Shown: positions 47,322-59,310, counted from the stretch's first letter. The stretch is 64,000 bases of DNA from Anaeramoeba flamelloides (GCA_027625915.1 JANTQA010000023.1:21452001-21516000); one strand, 5' to 3'. The notes: generated by a model from the letters alone, not told the origin. Translations and numbers: made by a program.

Positions 47322-48085
47322 ATGGATTGGTATAAACCAAAGAGAAGGTTAAGTTTAAAGTAAGTTGTTATTGGTGTTAACCACATTAGTGCGTCCATGG
47401 CTTCGATTTCTCTAAAAAATCAATTAGTCAAGTAGTAATATTTGGTGATCTTATCTATCAAAAATAATTAAGTATTCGTAAAAAAACCCAATAATTTAAG
47501 AAAAAAATCTGCATTTCACGACAAATTTAAAGGTTGAATTATCAATATTCAGACTACAGAATTGCAAAATATCTTTCTTAAATTTCTGGTGAAAGGTAGA
47601 TTAATAGCTAAAAAGTCAATTTTTTTAAAAATTTAAATAATTAATGAATAGATTTTTTTGACAAATTATTTCGGAAATATTGGAAATATATTGATTTTAA
47701 AATTAGCTTTATAAAAAGGAAACTAAAACAAAACTAACCAGTTTTTGGGTTTATATGCTGATGATTATTGCGCTATCTTTGAAATCAAAAAATTAAAAAA
47801 ATAGTTACTTTCAAAAGTTCTAATATGAATTATTAAATAATAGAATACTATTATTTGGGTTTCTATTTTTAGATTTGGAAAAGTGAATTAAAAAAAAAAA
47901 TTTCAAAATGAAAATTTTTAATAATGATCATTAGTAAAATATGTAATAATTTAGTGTGTAATAGTATTTATAATTGATTTTTTATAGCTATTTGAGCTAT
48001 AGTGTAAAAATACCATTTACACTGAATTACAACATACTTTTAATTATAGAGAAATTTATAATGACGCTTATCCCTTATAGTTGTT
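47322..48085 (+). repeat. Repeat family A copy
   Basis: Parallel to 6003-6772: GTTAACCACATTAGTGCG for GTTAACCGCATTAGTGCG, TTAAATTTCTGGTGAAAGGTAG, and an end with CAACATACTTTTAATTATAG. Contains no gene. Confidence 0.6.
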
Positions 48086-49190
48086 AATTAAGATTAAAGT
48101 TGATATTTCATATGTCCGCACGACCAAATAAAACACTAAAAACTGAAAACTGATCAAATACCTTCAATTAAAAAAATTAAAAAAACTAAATGAAAAAATT
48201 AAAATAAATAAAAAATCCATTTAACTTTTTCTTGAAAACATTTTTTGCCAAAATGATTGAATTAGAACTTGAAATTATGTATATTTTTATATACAATATC
48301 TTATTTTAACTCATTTTACTAAAACAAATTCTAAATTATGGGGATTTTATTTTCACAAAAGGTACTAATTTGGTCTATAAATGTTTTTTTTTTATTTTTA
48401 AATGGTAAAATTAAAAAAAAGTTAAATTACAAAAGATAAACTCACTGGAAAACCATTCAAATTTAATGTATTAGCTTATTCTTTGATTTCAAAAATTTCT
48501 CAACGTCAATTTTTCAAAAAACATAATATAAAAGTGAACAATAATCTCAAAAAATATTTTCGATATTCAAAAGTTGAGACTGTTTTTATTCAAAAAAAAA
48601 TTACCCCAGTGGTTAATTGAATTCAGTTATGAAGGATATATTTCGAAAAATATTAATCAGAAATAAATAGTGCTTAATTTTATTAAGGATATATTTTGAT
48701 TTAAAATAACTAAAAAAAAAAAAAAAAAAAAAAAAAGTTAAACTCAGCAAGTCCTAGAAATACAATAAATAATAACCTTAAAAACTAATCTTTAGAAAAC
48801 CAAAACAAAACCCCGATTTTCATTTTCAACCACCAGTTCAACTAAAGACGACACCTCTCTTAAAAATTTACAACTCACAGTCATACTTTAAAGGATAAAA
48901 AAAATATAGAAAATTCCCACAAGTCGTAATAAACGACTCAAAGTTCTCTAGCTAAAAAGTAGAAAAAAAAAAATTCTTCTTTACCAAACAAAAAAAGTAA
49001 CCAATTTAATTTTGAAAAAACTTTTTAACTTCATCAAAAAAGCATTAATTGTTGACTTCCATTCTGATATTTATTTATTAAAATTATACAAATATTCAAC
49101 TTTATAAAAACCTGATTCAGAATAGCATTTTTATAATTTATAAAAAAAATAATCTTTTGAGATTAAAAAATAATTTCTTGTAAAAATTTA
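48086..49190. other. Intergenic 3' of the IQ-motif gene, nothing recognised
   Basis: AT-rich. The piece 48760-48960 (ACCCCGATTTTCATTTTCAACC, GACGACACCTCTC) is somewhat GC-richer but open in no frame long enough to call. Confidence 0.4.
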
Positions 49191-50358
49191 TCATTTTTTT
49201 ATTATGGGATTTATAAATAGTTTTTTAAAAGTTGATTGATAAATTTCGATAATATTAAAATTAGAATTTTTTAATAAATCATTTAAATTTTCATTTTGTT
49301 CAAATTTTTGGAATTGTTTTCTAATATATTGGAGTATTAATTGTAAATCAATTTTTTGAATCAACAATAAACATTTTCTTTTATAAATGATCATTTCGAG
49401 GATTTGATTATAGTTAGAATATAATGAATTCATTTTATCATGCCCATCCCCCCCAATTTTATTCCTATCGCCAAATTTTTTACGAATTTTTTTTAAATTC
49501 ATAATTTCATTTTTTGTACATTCCTTTTCAAGGAATAATTCAGCAATTGACATTTGTTCTATACTTTGATTTTTTTTTTGAAAATTTCTAACCGTTTTTA
49601 ATCTTTGAAAGGACAATTCAATTTGCTTTTCAAAGTTCGTTTGCAAATCTGACATTTCATCAAGCAGTGTTTTTTTTTGATTTTTTTTAATTTTTTTTTT
49701 CCAATTTAAATATTTTTGAATTTCTTGGATTGACTGGCAAACAAATTGTTGGATTTGATAATTTTTAATTATTTTTTTTCGTTGAACATAATTACGAAAA
49801 GTTTTTTGAATTTTTATCGAAGCACAATATTTTAATTTTTTTTTTAAAAATAACAATTGGATTAATTGATTTTTCATTTCAATTCTTTGATTTTTTTTTT
49901 CGTTCTTTTCGTTTTTATCTTTTAAATATAATATTTCAACCAGAATAATTTTATACATTATTAAATATGTGGAAAATGGTAATGTAAATGCTTCACTTTC
50001 AAATTTATTATGAATTAAGATCTTGATCAATTTATTACAATCTTTATTGCTAATAGGAAATCGTTTATTTAAATAATATAATATATCTGTTAAAAGGTAA
50101 ATACGACGAATTAATGCATCATGTTCAATTTTTAAAACAAGTTGTGAATTTGTTAAAATAGGTAATTTTATTTTTAATAACTTATCAGCTTTGATATTGA
50201 AAGTGCTTTTACAAATTTCAGATAATTTTTTGTTTTGTGGATCAAGCAAACTTTTGAAAATCTTTTTTTAAAAATAGAAATTTAGAACAAGAAGTAGAAA
50301 TATAAAATTCAAATTAATTTATTTTAATAAATAATAACAAATAATGAAAACGCATCAT
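49191..50358 (-). CDS. IQ-motif protein with a FAM13-like C-terminal motif (first exon tentative)
   Basis: The main exon is 49191-50250. It has no ATG near its 5' end and an in-frame TAA a few codons upstream, so a first exon is needed. A candidate at 50339-50358 (ATGATGCG..., donor GTTATT) joins at acceptor TTCAAAAG in phase and gives 359 residues. With numbering from the main exon, an IQ motif lies at about 142-160 (IKIQKTFRNYVQRKK), which binds calmodulin or myosin light chains. At about 232-285 MSIAELFLEKECTKNEI...FGDR...LYSNY follows the helical motif of FAM13-type proteins, where MTxEELxxEK...KxxF...GR...LYxxY is typical. The N-terminal 110 residues are helical and unrecognised. TGA is the stop codon. 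Neighbours give no hint of function; a cytoskeletal or Rho-related role is a guess. The main exon is well supported, the first exon weakly. Confidence 0.6.
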
Positions 50359-50569
50359 TTAAACTTTTTTTTTTTTTTTGACAAAAAATAAAATAAAAAT
50401 TTTTTGAATTAGAATAGAAAAAGATAACAACGATTATTTTATAAGTCTATTGAATGGAACTATTAGAGTTTTATACTTTGTTAATCACCAAAAGTTAAAT
50501 ATGCACGTTGAGACTTGATTTTGAATATTTATTTTGTTTGATTCAAATATTTTTATCCTGTGAATTCTG

Positions 50570-51020
50570 TGAAAGTTCCACCGAGTACCGCCGAGTACCA
50601 TCAAGTACCGTGGAGTGCCGTGGAGTGCCGTCAAGTGCCTAGGTTTTCCAGAATTCAAAAGAATAGAGTAAAATCAAAGATTTAACTCGATTCTTTTAAA
50701 TTTTGGAAAACCTAACGGCGGTTTTCTTGAGGTTTTCAGTTTTTTTTATAAAATCTATTGATTTTCCAAATAAACAGAAAACTCAAAAAAACCTAATGGT
50801 GTTTTTTTTTTAATTTAAGAAATAAAAATAAAAATTCTGAAATTAAAAAAAAACTAAAGGTGGCTTTCTTGAGGGTTTTTTGTTTTATTTTAAAAATCTT
50901 TCAATTTTCGAAATAAATAGAAAACTCGAGAAAAGCCAATGAAGATTTTCCTGAATTCAAAAATATCGAGAAAATCTCTTGATTTTCAGAATAAACAAAA
51001 AAATCAAAAAAACCTAACAA
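50570..51020. repeat. Fold-back repeat family B, copy 3, with a GC-rich tandem array
   Basis: Starts with about seven near-tandem units of 9-10 bases at 50577-50637 (CCGAGTACCG, CATCAAGTACCG, GTGGAGTGCCG and CAAGTGCC types), then AGGTTTTCCAGAATTCAAAA and its complement about 45 bases later, then fold-back blocks as in 14780-15310. The array is the most GC-rich non-coding stretch in the window. Confidence 0.65.
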
Positions 51021-52189
51021 CAGTGAATAATTTTTAAATTTGGCTATATAAATGTTATTTTTCTCAAGAAAAAATATAAAATATGATGCTATATTTTTCA
51101 GATCTACATCACTTGTTATATTTGATAATATTATTTATTATAATATTTTAATTTTGTTTCTTATTCTCTTTTTTTTATTTTGATATATATATATATATAT
51201 ATATATTAATTACTCCTTTCTCTTAATAAATAAATAGATTCAAATATTTTTACTAAAAAAAATCTTAAAGTTACTTTTTCCAAAATTTATTTCACTTAGA
51301 AAATAAAATAAAATAAATAAGGAGTGGCAAAAATAGATTTTGTAAAAAAAAAAAAAGGATTTGTATTATCTCTAGATGATCAATGTTTTTTTTTTTTTTG
51401 TTCCAGCAAACTAAAATATGTTTTATTATAAAGGCACACCCTTTATAATAATGTTAATAAATCAAATCATAACACTTTTAAGCTCAATAGAGAGAAATTG
51501 AAAAAATATTCATGTTTCATCATTTTCGTCTATTTTTACCTGTTTTATCAACCTTTTCCATTTCAGTAATTAAAAAAAAAAATTCATACAAATTCATATT
51601 CCCACCTTTGAATACAAAAGAAGTTCATGAGACAATTGTGTATTTAATTTCATAGTACATTGCCCAGTTGAGTATAACAAGATAATAATAATGTTTGTTT
51701 CGATTCATAAAAAGTCGTTCAAATATTACCTTTTATAAAGCAAAGTATTTTTTTCAAAAAGCAACACAATTTCCATCAAAAAGAAAAAGAAAAAAATTTA
51801 AAAATAAAAAGAAAAATAACAAAGAAGAAGAAAACGAAAAAGCAAAGGAAAAAGAAAAAGAAAAAGGGTTCATCGAAATTCATAAACAACATTTATAACA
51901 AATGATTACAACATAAATAAAAGGTGTAAGCAGAGTATAGTATTTCAAAAAAAGTAATTATTTTTTTAATATTTGCTTTTAACACAAAAAATAATGAAAA
52001 TAAGATTTTTTGTTTCAAATAAAAGGGTACCTATTTTTTAATCTAGATAATTATTTTAATTATCGGGATTTTTTAAGGTAAAAAAAGAGGTTAATTTATT
52101 AAAAAATAAATAGAGACCATAATTGTATTTTTAATCTTACTTTACATAAGATCAAAATAAAAGAAAGAAAAATTTCAACAATTTCAATG
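51021..52189. other. Intergenic with an AT microsatellite; possible small exon not resolved
   Basis: An AT run lies at 51183-51207. The frame 51695-51898 (Lys/Glu-rich, after a GTG start) might be an exon of an unrecognised gene, but no donor leads out of it in phase, so I do not call it. Confidence 0.35.
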
Positions 52190-52375
52190 ATAAAATATTT
52201 ATTTTGTGTGTTTTAGATTTCAAAACAAGACGGATTCGAAGAACCATTCAAAAATGTTGAGAAAGGCGCCATAATTGGCAATAATGAGCCATTCTCTTTT
52301 GGCGCCTTTTTTGGAAAATTTTTACATGAAGGTGTCCGATATTTTTTTTCTTACAATAATGGGTTTTAAAATTTA
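52190..52375. other. GC-richer segment with a GGCGCC hairpin; possible exon, strand uncertain
   Basis: On the plus strand, after TGTGTTTTAG, a frame of about 50 codons is open (QDGFEEPFKNVEKGAIIG, NNEPFSFGAFFGKFLHEG) and ends at 52368. Two minus-strand frames are open too, so coding cannot be settled. The stem AAAGGCGCC (52262-52270) / GGCGCCTTT (52301-52309) is a perfect inverted repeat, and TTTTGGCGCC equals the E2F consensus. The segment stands out sharply from its surroundings. Confidence 0.35.
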
Positions 52376-53078
52376 TTTTCTTATTTCTGGTATAAAAGAA
52401 TATAAACTATTAATTATAATCTCTCACGTAGATCCACTGTAGAATACTATCTTTTAAAAAAAAAAAACCCACTAATACTTACAAATTTAAAAAAACTTTT
52501 TAAACCTTTTATCCAGCCCCCTTTTTATAAAACTGTTAACCCCATTTTTCAAAACGTTTTCTTTCAAAGAAACTTTCAAAAGACCAACTAATTTTATAAA
52601 GTTTCTTTCGATTAAGACCAATAAAATACTTTATTCAAATTGTTATAAAAAAATTTTTCAAAAAGAGAAATTGCTTAAAAAATTTAAAAAAATTTTGCGA
52701 ATTTATCAATATCGATTAAAATTATTCTAAGTGAATTAAAAATTTCATTGAAAAAAAATTATAAATCATAAAATTGACTTTTCCCAATTATTTAATTTGT
52801 AATGGATATTTTTTTTTAAATTTTCCCCAACATTGTTTTGTTAAAATTATGTTGTGTTCCTATCATTATCATCTATCAAATACAAATTATATATTAACGC
52901 CCTTATATTATAGCCTAATATTTTTTTTTAAAATTCATTTTTCCAATCACACAAGTGTAAACGTGATGCTCTATTTTGAGATTTTCTTCTAAAAATCAAT
53001 TTTTATCAAAAAAAGTCTAAAAAGAAATACATCACATTGGCACCTGTGTGGTTTTTTTTCGATGCAAAATAATAAAAC
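52376..53078. other. Intergenic 3' of the RhoGAP gene
   Basis: No supported gene. If the last RhoGAP exon uses the possible donor GTAAAAAT at about 53144, a further short exon could lie here on the minus strand, but I cannot pick one. Confidence 0.35.
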
Positions 53079-56000
53079 TTAATTAAATAAAATAAAAAGT
53101 TTTTGTGAAAGTGACATAAGAAAATAAAAAAAGAATATTTTTACATTGGGGCTATTTTGATTATCACTAAAAAAATTTGGATCGAACAAAGTACCAGAAT
53201 ATTTAATAAATAATTTTACAAAAGTGAAATGATTTGTAGTCGATTCTATTGGCTGTATTAATAATGGTGCAAATATGGAATTTAATATTTCAAGTATATT
53301 TTTTTTATTTTCAGCGCAATCATAAACTCTTTTTAAAACACCAACTAACCCATGAAGAAGATTGAAATTTTCCCGTGGTAATTGTTTTATTAATTTAAAA
53401 ACCTTGGATAAAGTTGCTATATAATTTTTCATTTTTTTTTATTAATTATTAAATAAATAATAAAAATATAATATTGTAAAAAAGAGAATTTAAATTAGAT
53501 ATAGGTATTATTTTTACTATTATTTTTTAATTGAGAACGTTTTTTTTTTTTTTTTTTTTGGTTTTGTGATTAATTTTCCAAATAATATAAATGTTTAATT
53601 TTGAAATAAAAATAAAATTTTGATTTTGATTTGTATTATTAATTGTTATGGACTGTTTTTTTTTTTTTTAATGTATATGTTCCAAACTTTTATCCAAAAA
53701 AATTAGCTCACTATTTAATCGCGAAATTCTATTCCAAATTTTTTTACTTTTTCTTTTTGAATTTTTTTTATATTTTTTGAAAAAAACAAAATGAAATTAC
53801 TATAATATTAAAAGAGATAAGTAAATTCTAGATTTTTTTTTTTTATTGTATTGAATTTAAAAAAAAAAAATCAACAACCAAAAGAACAAAATTAGAGGAA
53901 AAAAGGAACCAAAAAGAACAAGAAAAAATTTAACAAAATTAGAAATATAAAAAAAAAAAAACAAAACAAAAATAAAAAAAAAACTTGTTTAAATTAGAAA
54001 AAATGATCTGATCAACAAATTGAAAATAATATTTTGAAAAGAATAGAAGATAAAACTCATAAAATATGTTTTATTTAGTCAATTAAACTAGAACCTCTTT
54101 GACTGAAAAAGAGTTTACTTTGATCGATCAAATAGCACCACATTATTTGTGTGGTTGTATGAAGTATAATCTCATTTGTTGATTAAAAGCTGCAGATGTG
54201 AGCCTTTGTAACTTTCTAGAGTTTGTGACAAACAATCATAAAACAGGTGAGTAGAGTAAAATTAAACACATTGGTATTTAATATAGTTATTTTTTTTTTT
54301 TGGGCAAAGCTAAAAAAAATGATAAAAAATAACCTTTTTTCTAGGAATATTTGTATTGGTTATTTCTAGAAAAAAGATCTTTGTTAGATAATACTCTACT
54401 GATTATGAGTATTATTTTCTCTCTCAATTTTTTTGTTTTTTGTTTTTTTTGAGAAATAAATGGTTGAGTTCTTGGTTAAAGCCTCTAAATATAAAAAATA
54501 GAAGAGACATACGGATAGAAGAAATGTGAATTTTCTCTAGATCTTACTTAACCAGTTATGTTTTTTTATTAAAAAAAAATAGAATTCAAAAGGTGTTGTT
54601 ATTGGACAGTGTTATTTATTTTGAGAGTTTAAAGAGGGTGAAGAAAATAACTTTTTAAAAATGTTGTAATTGGGAAAAAGTTAAATTTTTTTGTTGAGAG
54701 TAATTACTTTTAATACTTTTATTAGAATTTCAAAATTCGTCTAGCTTTAAAGATCTAAAAAAAAATGAATAAAAAAAACTTTCAAGCATTTTTTCTATTT
54801 TTTTATTTATATTTTTTTAATTAATTTTCTTCCTTGTATTTCCTCACATTTCAACAAATAATAACTCACGCAATTTGACTCATTGTTTCGACAACAAGTA
54901 ATTTTTTTTTCTTTCTGGGTGCTCTAAATATCACCCTATCAAGAAAAATATATTGCTTATTTTCTCAACTTCGCACAAATAATGGTAGATATTTAATCTA
55001 TTAACCACTGGTACAGTACCACAATTCTAAATATAATATATTTTTTTTTATATTTGTTTTCCAAAAAAATTAAAATAATTGTAAAACAATAATAAAGAAT
55101 CGATATTTATACCAATTAAACAACTATTTTTTAAAAAAATGTTTCATTTGAAAGATTAAATAATCGAATTCTTTATATTAATTAATTCAGTTTAAAATTT
55201 TGGAAATTAAAATAAAATTAATAAACAATTCTTGAAAATTTCAAGTCATTTTAAAAAAGTGATGAACAAAAGTTTTCAAAAGCCTTGCTCAAATAGTTTG
55301 ACTTACTCTTTGAAGTAATCTTAGAAACACTTTTGGAAACCTTTTTGAATCACTTTTTTTGATTGGTAGTACATTTTTTTCTTTTTTTTTTTGATACTAA
55401 AATATTTTTTTTATCTTTACTTTATAGATAAATTTGAAAATATAGATTTGTTCGTATTTAAGTACCAAGTAAATTTTTTTTTTTTTTATCGATTTTTTAA
55501 GATAAAAAATTACTTTTCTTATTTGTGTTGTAAGGTTTTTTGGTATTTAGAGGAATAGAGTAAAATCTATGATTTCCCTCAATTCTTTTAAATTATTGAA
55601 AACCGCCTTTAGCTTTTTTTTAATTTGAGAAATAGAAAGAAAATTTTTGAGATTTTACTCTATTCTTTTAAATCAAGGAAAACCTCCGCTAGTTTAGGGT
55701 AGCTTTTCTTGGGTTTTCTGTTTGTTTGGAAAATCAATAGGTTTTTGTTAGGTTTTTTTGAGTTTTCTTATTTATTTGTGAAGTGTTCTAGGTTTTTTTG
55801 AGGTTTTCTATTTTATTTGGAAAATCTATTGGTTTTCCAAATAAAATTGAAAATCTCAAAAAAACCTAGAACACTTAACAAATAAAAAAGAAAACCTGAA
55901 GAAAATCGCTATTAGCTTTTCCAGAATTTAAAAGAATTATGGAAAATCAGTAATTTTACTCTACGACACTCTACGGCACTTCCTGAAACTCTAAATTTTT

Positions 56001-57246
56001 TTATAGTCTTGTGTTCTATTTCTAATGTTGATAAGTTTATAACTCTATTACAGGATCCCATAAAAAATGATCAAAGTATTCAATGATGTCAATATTTAAC
56101 TTTTCTTAACATAAATACAATTTTTATTTCTGTTTTTGCTTGTTACAAAATGTGCAATTTTTGTTGTGGCTATGTAATTATTATCGAAAAATTTATTTTG
56201 GGTGTACAGTATCTTACTGGGGGACGTTTGTCTGTGAGTCTGAAATATTTGTAATTCCATCGTGTTCTCACAGAAATGGTCGGTTGCGTTTTTAATCCTC
56301 CGAAACATATTTCACATTTGGAAGGCATTAAACAATTAACATGAGAATTGGCTAAAGGTTAAATTGTGTGTTTCTAAATTTGAAGCCTGATTGAAATAAA
56401 GCAGTTAGGGCTTTGATTAATTACTAATAGCTTTTGAAAGAAAGACAAGGAAAAACCAATTGCAATTGGATTAAGAATCACTTACAAACTTTAATCCATT
56501 TTGGAGAGAGTTTAGCTGTGAGGAGCGGATCTGGGAGTTCTTTGAGGAAAATTTTTATTAATTCAGCAACTAAGTATCCATTCGAACAAGATTTTTGATT
56601 CAAACGGCCAGCTAGAAGAAGAAATATAGTTTATTTGTGTGAGGGTTTATATGATTATTGAAATAATGTGTAAGGGATATAATTAAAGGAACTTCAAAAA
56701 TAATACTTTTTTCAATTTCTTCTTTGCTTAGCATAATATCAATTTCACTGACTGGCTTTTGAAATAACTTTGGTAATTTTAAATCTTTGGTTGATTAAAA
56801 GAAGAAAACAAAAAGAAAAAAAAAAGTTTTAGAAGAGGAAAACTCAAAAATTTTTTTTTTTCTTTTTTTTTAAAAGGTCACACATTTTGTTAGGATTAAA
56901 TGGAATAACTGTTCTACCAATAATGGAATTTTTTGATCATTTTCTTCAAATTTCATTAACTCACTTAGCTCCACACCAAAAATTGTTGTTTTTGAGACTG
57001 GTTTTTGATCTGAATTGTCAATGGTTGGTGTATTGAGTGACTTACTTTTTTGCTTTGTTTGTAATTTTTGTGGAAAGATTGTTGTCTTTTCATTTTTTTC
57101 TTGTTGTGTTGGTGATCAGTTATTTTGTAGCAAAAAGAATAAAAAAAAATAAAAAGGCGAAAAGAAGAAAGAGATTTAGATCTTATAAGGTTTGGGATTT
57201 GTGACAAAAAACAAAATCATTTACTTTTTCCAAATAAAAGAGACAT
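53079..57246 (-). CDS. RhoGAP-domain protein with replaced catalytic residues, at least five exons
   Basis: Minus-strand exons: 57225-57246, 56884-57099, 56707-56784, 56486-56611 and 53079-53416. All junctions are GT-AG and in phase (259 residues). The start reads MSLLFGKKKNEK. The RhoGAP fold follows in order: TIFGVELSELMKFEENDQ, KIPLLVEQLFHLIL, LPKLFQKPVSEID, LVAELIKIFLKELPDPLL, IKQLPRENFNLLHGL and ILEILNSIFAPLLIQP. GTPase activation needs the arginine finger in G-[IL]-F-R; here it is KLFQ. The LRELP Arg is Lys, and FGPN is FAPL, so its Asn is gone. The Lys of LLK-x-FL is kept. It may bind Rho GTPases without activating hydrolysis (inference). The last intron is about 3.1 kb and holds a repeat copy and another candidate exon. 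The first exon, only 22 bases, is the least certain. Confidence 0.75.
55525..56000. repeat. Fold-back repeat family B, copy 4, inside the large RhoGAP intron
   Basis: Blocks GTAAGGTTTTTTGGT, AGGAATAGAGTAAAATC, CTCTATTCTTTTAAATC, GGTTTTCTGTTTGTTTGG, and their complements at about 55840-55910, ending with ACTCTACGGCACTTCCTGAA. Same order as the copy at 14780-15310. Confidence 0.6.
56218..56351 (-). other. Candidate extra exon in the RhoGAP gene
   Basis: Bounded by CCTTTAG and GTAAGATA on the minus strand; open in only one frame, and that frame fits the phase left by the exon ending at 56486. It reads SHVNCLMPSKCEICFGGL, then TRWNYKYFRLTDKRPP. The Cys/His cluster and the PH-like W..KYFRL signature are suggestive, but it would interrupt the RhoGAP fold. 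Leaving it in requires the alternative last acceptor (exon start 53402). It may be a cassette exon or part of another transcript. Confidence 0.4.
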
Positions 57247-57579
57247 TGAAAAAATCAAGAAGGAAATTTTGAAAAAAATGAAATTATTTTCTTTTTTTAG
57301 ATAAGGAGGAGAGAGTAAATCTCCACAACACAAATTAAACATTTTTAAAAAGTAATTTCTTCTTGGAGTTGACTTAAATTAATAGATTTCCTATAATATT
57401 GATAAATACAAAAATGATTATAAATTTTCCTTTTCATTTTTTTTTGATATCAACCAACTTTCAAAATACATTTTTTTTCAACTCTAGTGTTGTGGCCAAC
57501 TAATTTAAACCTTTTGTTTGTATTATCACCAATAAAAATTCTTTCTTGAAAACTCATAAAATCAGAAGTATTTTCCAGT

Positions 57580-58140
57580 CAAAGGGACGTGGTTATTATA
57601 GGTAAGTTACCTGTGTTTAAAGTTTTTGAAGGGATATTAGAAGAAAAAACATTTAATTCTGAAAAGTGAAAATTGTATTACAGTCAGTTTCACTTTTAAG
57701 GCACAAACTTTCAACGAAATTTAAAGCACAAAAAAATCTCAAATTAAAGCACAAAATTCAAATTCTAGTAAAATAAATTGTAAAAAAAAAAATTCCTAAT
57801 TTTGTGCCTTAATTTGAGATTTTTTTGTGCCTTAAATTTCGTTGAAAGTTTGTGCCTTAAAAGTGAAACTGACTGTAATTTTTATTAAAATTTTGCTTTT
57901 TTTCGTTTTTCTATGAATTTTACTATTGATTTTTCTAGCTAATTATGTTGTAAATTAATAAAATATCCTAAAAAAATCTTTAGTGGCCAAGAAAAAGTAT
58001 ATTATACAAAGTTCATTAAAAAATGTGAGAATTATTGTAGGAAAAATATTAATCTATTTGAATTGTATTTGATCTTTATTTGAAGATCAAAATGAACTTT
58101 GTCGTTTTTCTCAAGGTAAAATAAAGAATTTTGAGTTTAT
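57580..58140 (+). repeat. Repeat family J, copy interrupted by element F
   Basis: CCAGTCAAAGGGACG at 57575 onward aligns with CCAGTCAATGGGACCC at 40201; after the inserted palindrome 57679-57877 the family J sequence resumes and reaches the GATCTTTATTTGAAGATCAAA block at 58073. The insertion shows that element F moved after family J had spread. Confidence 0.5.
57679..57877. repeat. Palindromic miniature element F, copy 3 (best preserved)
   Basis: TA-bounded and nearly perfectly self-complementary: left TACAGTCAGTTTCACTTTTA, right AAAAGTGAAACTGACTGTA. Three TTAA-GGCACAAA type motifs per arm. The even match of the arms suggests it is the youngest copy. Confidence 0.8.
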
Positions 58141-58423
58141 GGATTTTTAAGAAAAAAGTAATTTTTGGTTTTTTTTTTTTATTACATGATAAAAATATAT
58201 ATGAAATGATGATTATTATTATGATTTAATATATCAAGTACAAATATAAAATATTTTTAAAAAATGAAAAGATATTCCTCCATTTAAAATACATAAAAAT
58301 TTTCTTTCGAAAATACTAGATGTGATTTATGTTTTCAATTGTATTCTTCAGAAATTTTAATTTGAATTTATTTTACGTAAAAGAAATTATCGAACTTATC
58401 TCAAGAAATGACGTTTTTGTTCA

Positions 58424-58624
58424 TACAATCAGTTCTATTTAAAGGTACATACTTTTAACTAGCTATAAAGGTAGAAAAAATTATAAAATTAAGGTACATT
58501 TATCAGAATTTGTTTTACCTATAATATTTTACTCGAATCAAAAACCTATACCTTAATTTTAAATTTTTATTGTGTCTTAAATTTGTGTTGAAAGTTTTTG
58601 TATTAAAAGTGAAAATAACTCTAT
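58424..58624. repeat. Palindromic miniature element F, old copy 4
   Basis: Same length and arm order as the others but strongly diverged: TACAATCAGTTCTATTTAAA at the left and AAAAGTGAAAATAACTCTA at the right. Followed at 58645 by the family J palindrome CTTCAATTGGAGATCAAAAT. Confidence 0.6.
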
Positions 58625-59083
58625 GGATTTCTATTGGATTTTTATTTGATCTTCAATTGGAGATCAAAATGAAAATTCTTGTTTTTTTTTTCAATTTTCA
58701 TTGAGAATTTAATTTTTTCAATTTTTAAGTAAATTTATTTGGTATATTATTGTTAACTCTATTTCAAAATCATTGGTACATTAAAAATCAAATTTTGGAA
58801 ATAAATATTTATATAAATTTAACTTATCTATTATAATAAAAAAAATTATTATTTAGATATTCTGTTATATACTCAAGAAATATTTTTTTTTCAGTCTAAA
58901 AATAAAATAAAAAAAAAATGACAAATTTATATGAAATTTAGTTAATAATAAATTATTTGATTATTTTACCGGGATAAAAATTAAAATTTTTGCACATATT
59001 AAAAATTTTTTTTTAATTTATTTTCTCAAATCTAAAAAATATATCCAAAAATAGTAATATTTTTCTTATTGTTAAAAATTCAT

Positions 59084-59310
59084 ATAAGCTAAATTTAAAA
59101 ATTAGGGCAAACTTTTTTATTCTTATATTTTTCTTTTTTCACTTGTCTTTCAAAAAATAGAATGATTGTACTGTATTTTTCTCTATTAAGCTATATATTA
59201 TTATTATCTCTAAACATTACAGTAAATTACATTATTATTCAAAAAAAAAACAATTAAAAAAATTTTTTTCTGATGAAAAATCTTCCCCTATTTTTGAAAT
59301 TAAGCTTATT
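59084..59310. repeat. Miniature inverted-repeat element I, copy 2
   Basis: Ends ATAAGCTAAATTTAAAAATT and TTTTTGAAATTAAGCTTAT; the interior matches 39601-39830, including CTTGTCTTTCAAAAAATA and ACATTATTATTCAAAAAAA. Confidence 0.7.

Noticed and set aside
56965-57207. 80-codon frame overlapping the RhoGAP second exon.
   Set aside because: It is in another frame; the spliced RhoGAP frame contains the conserved FGVELSELM helix.
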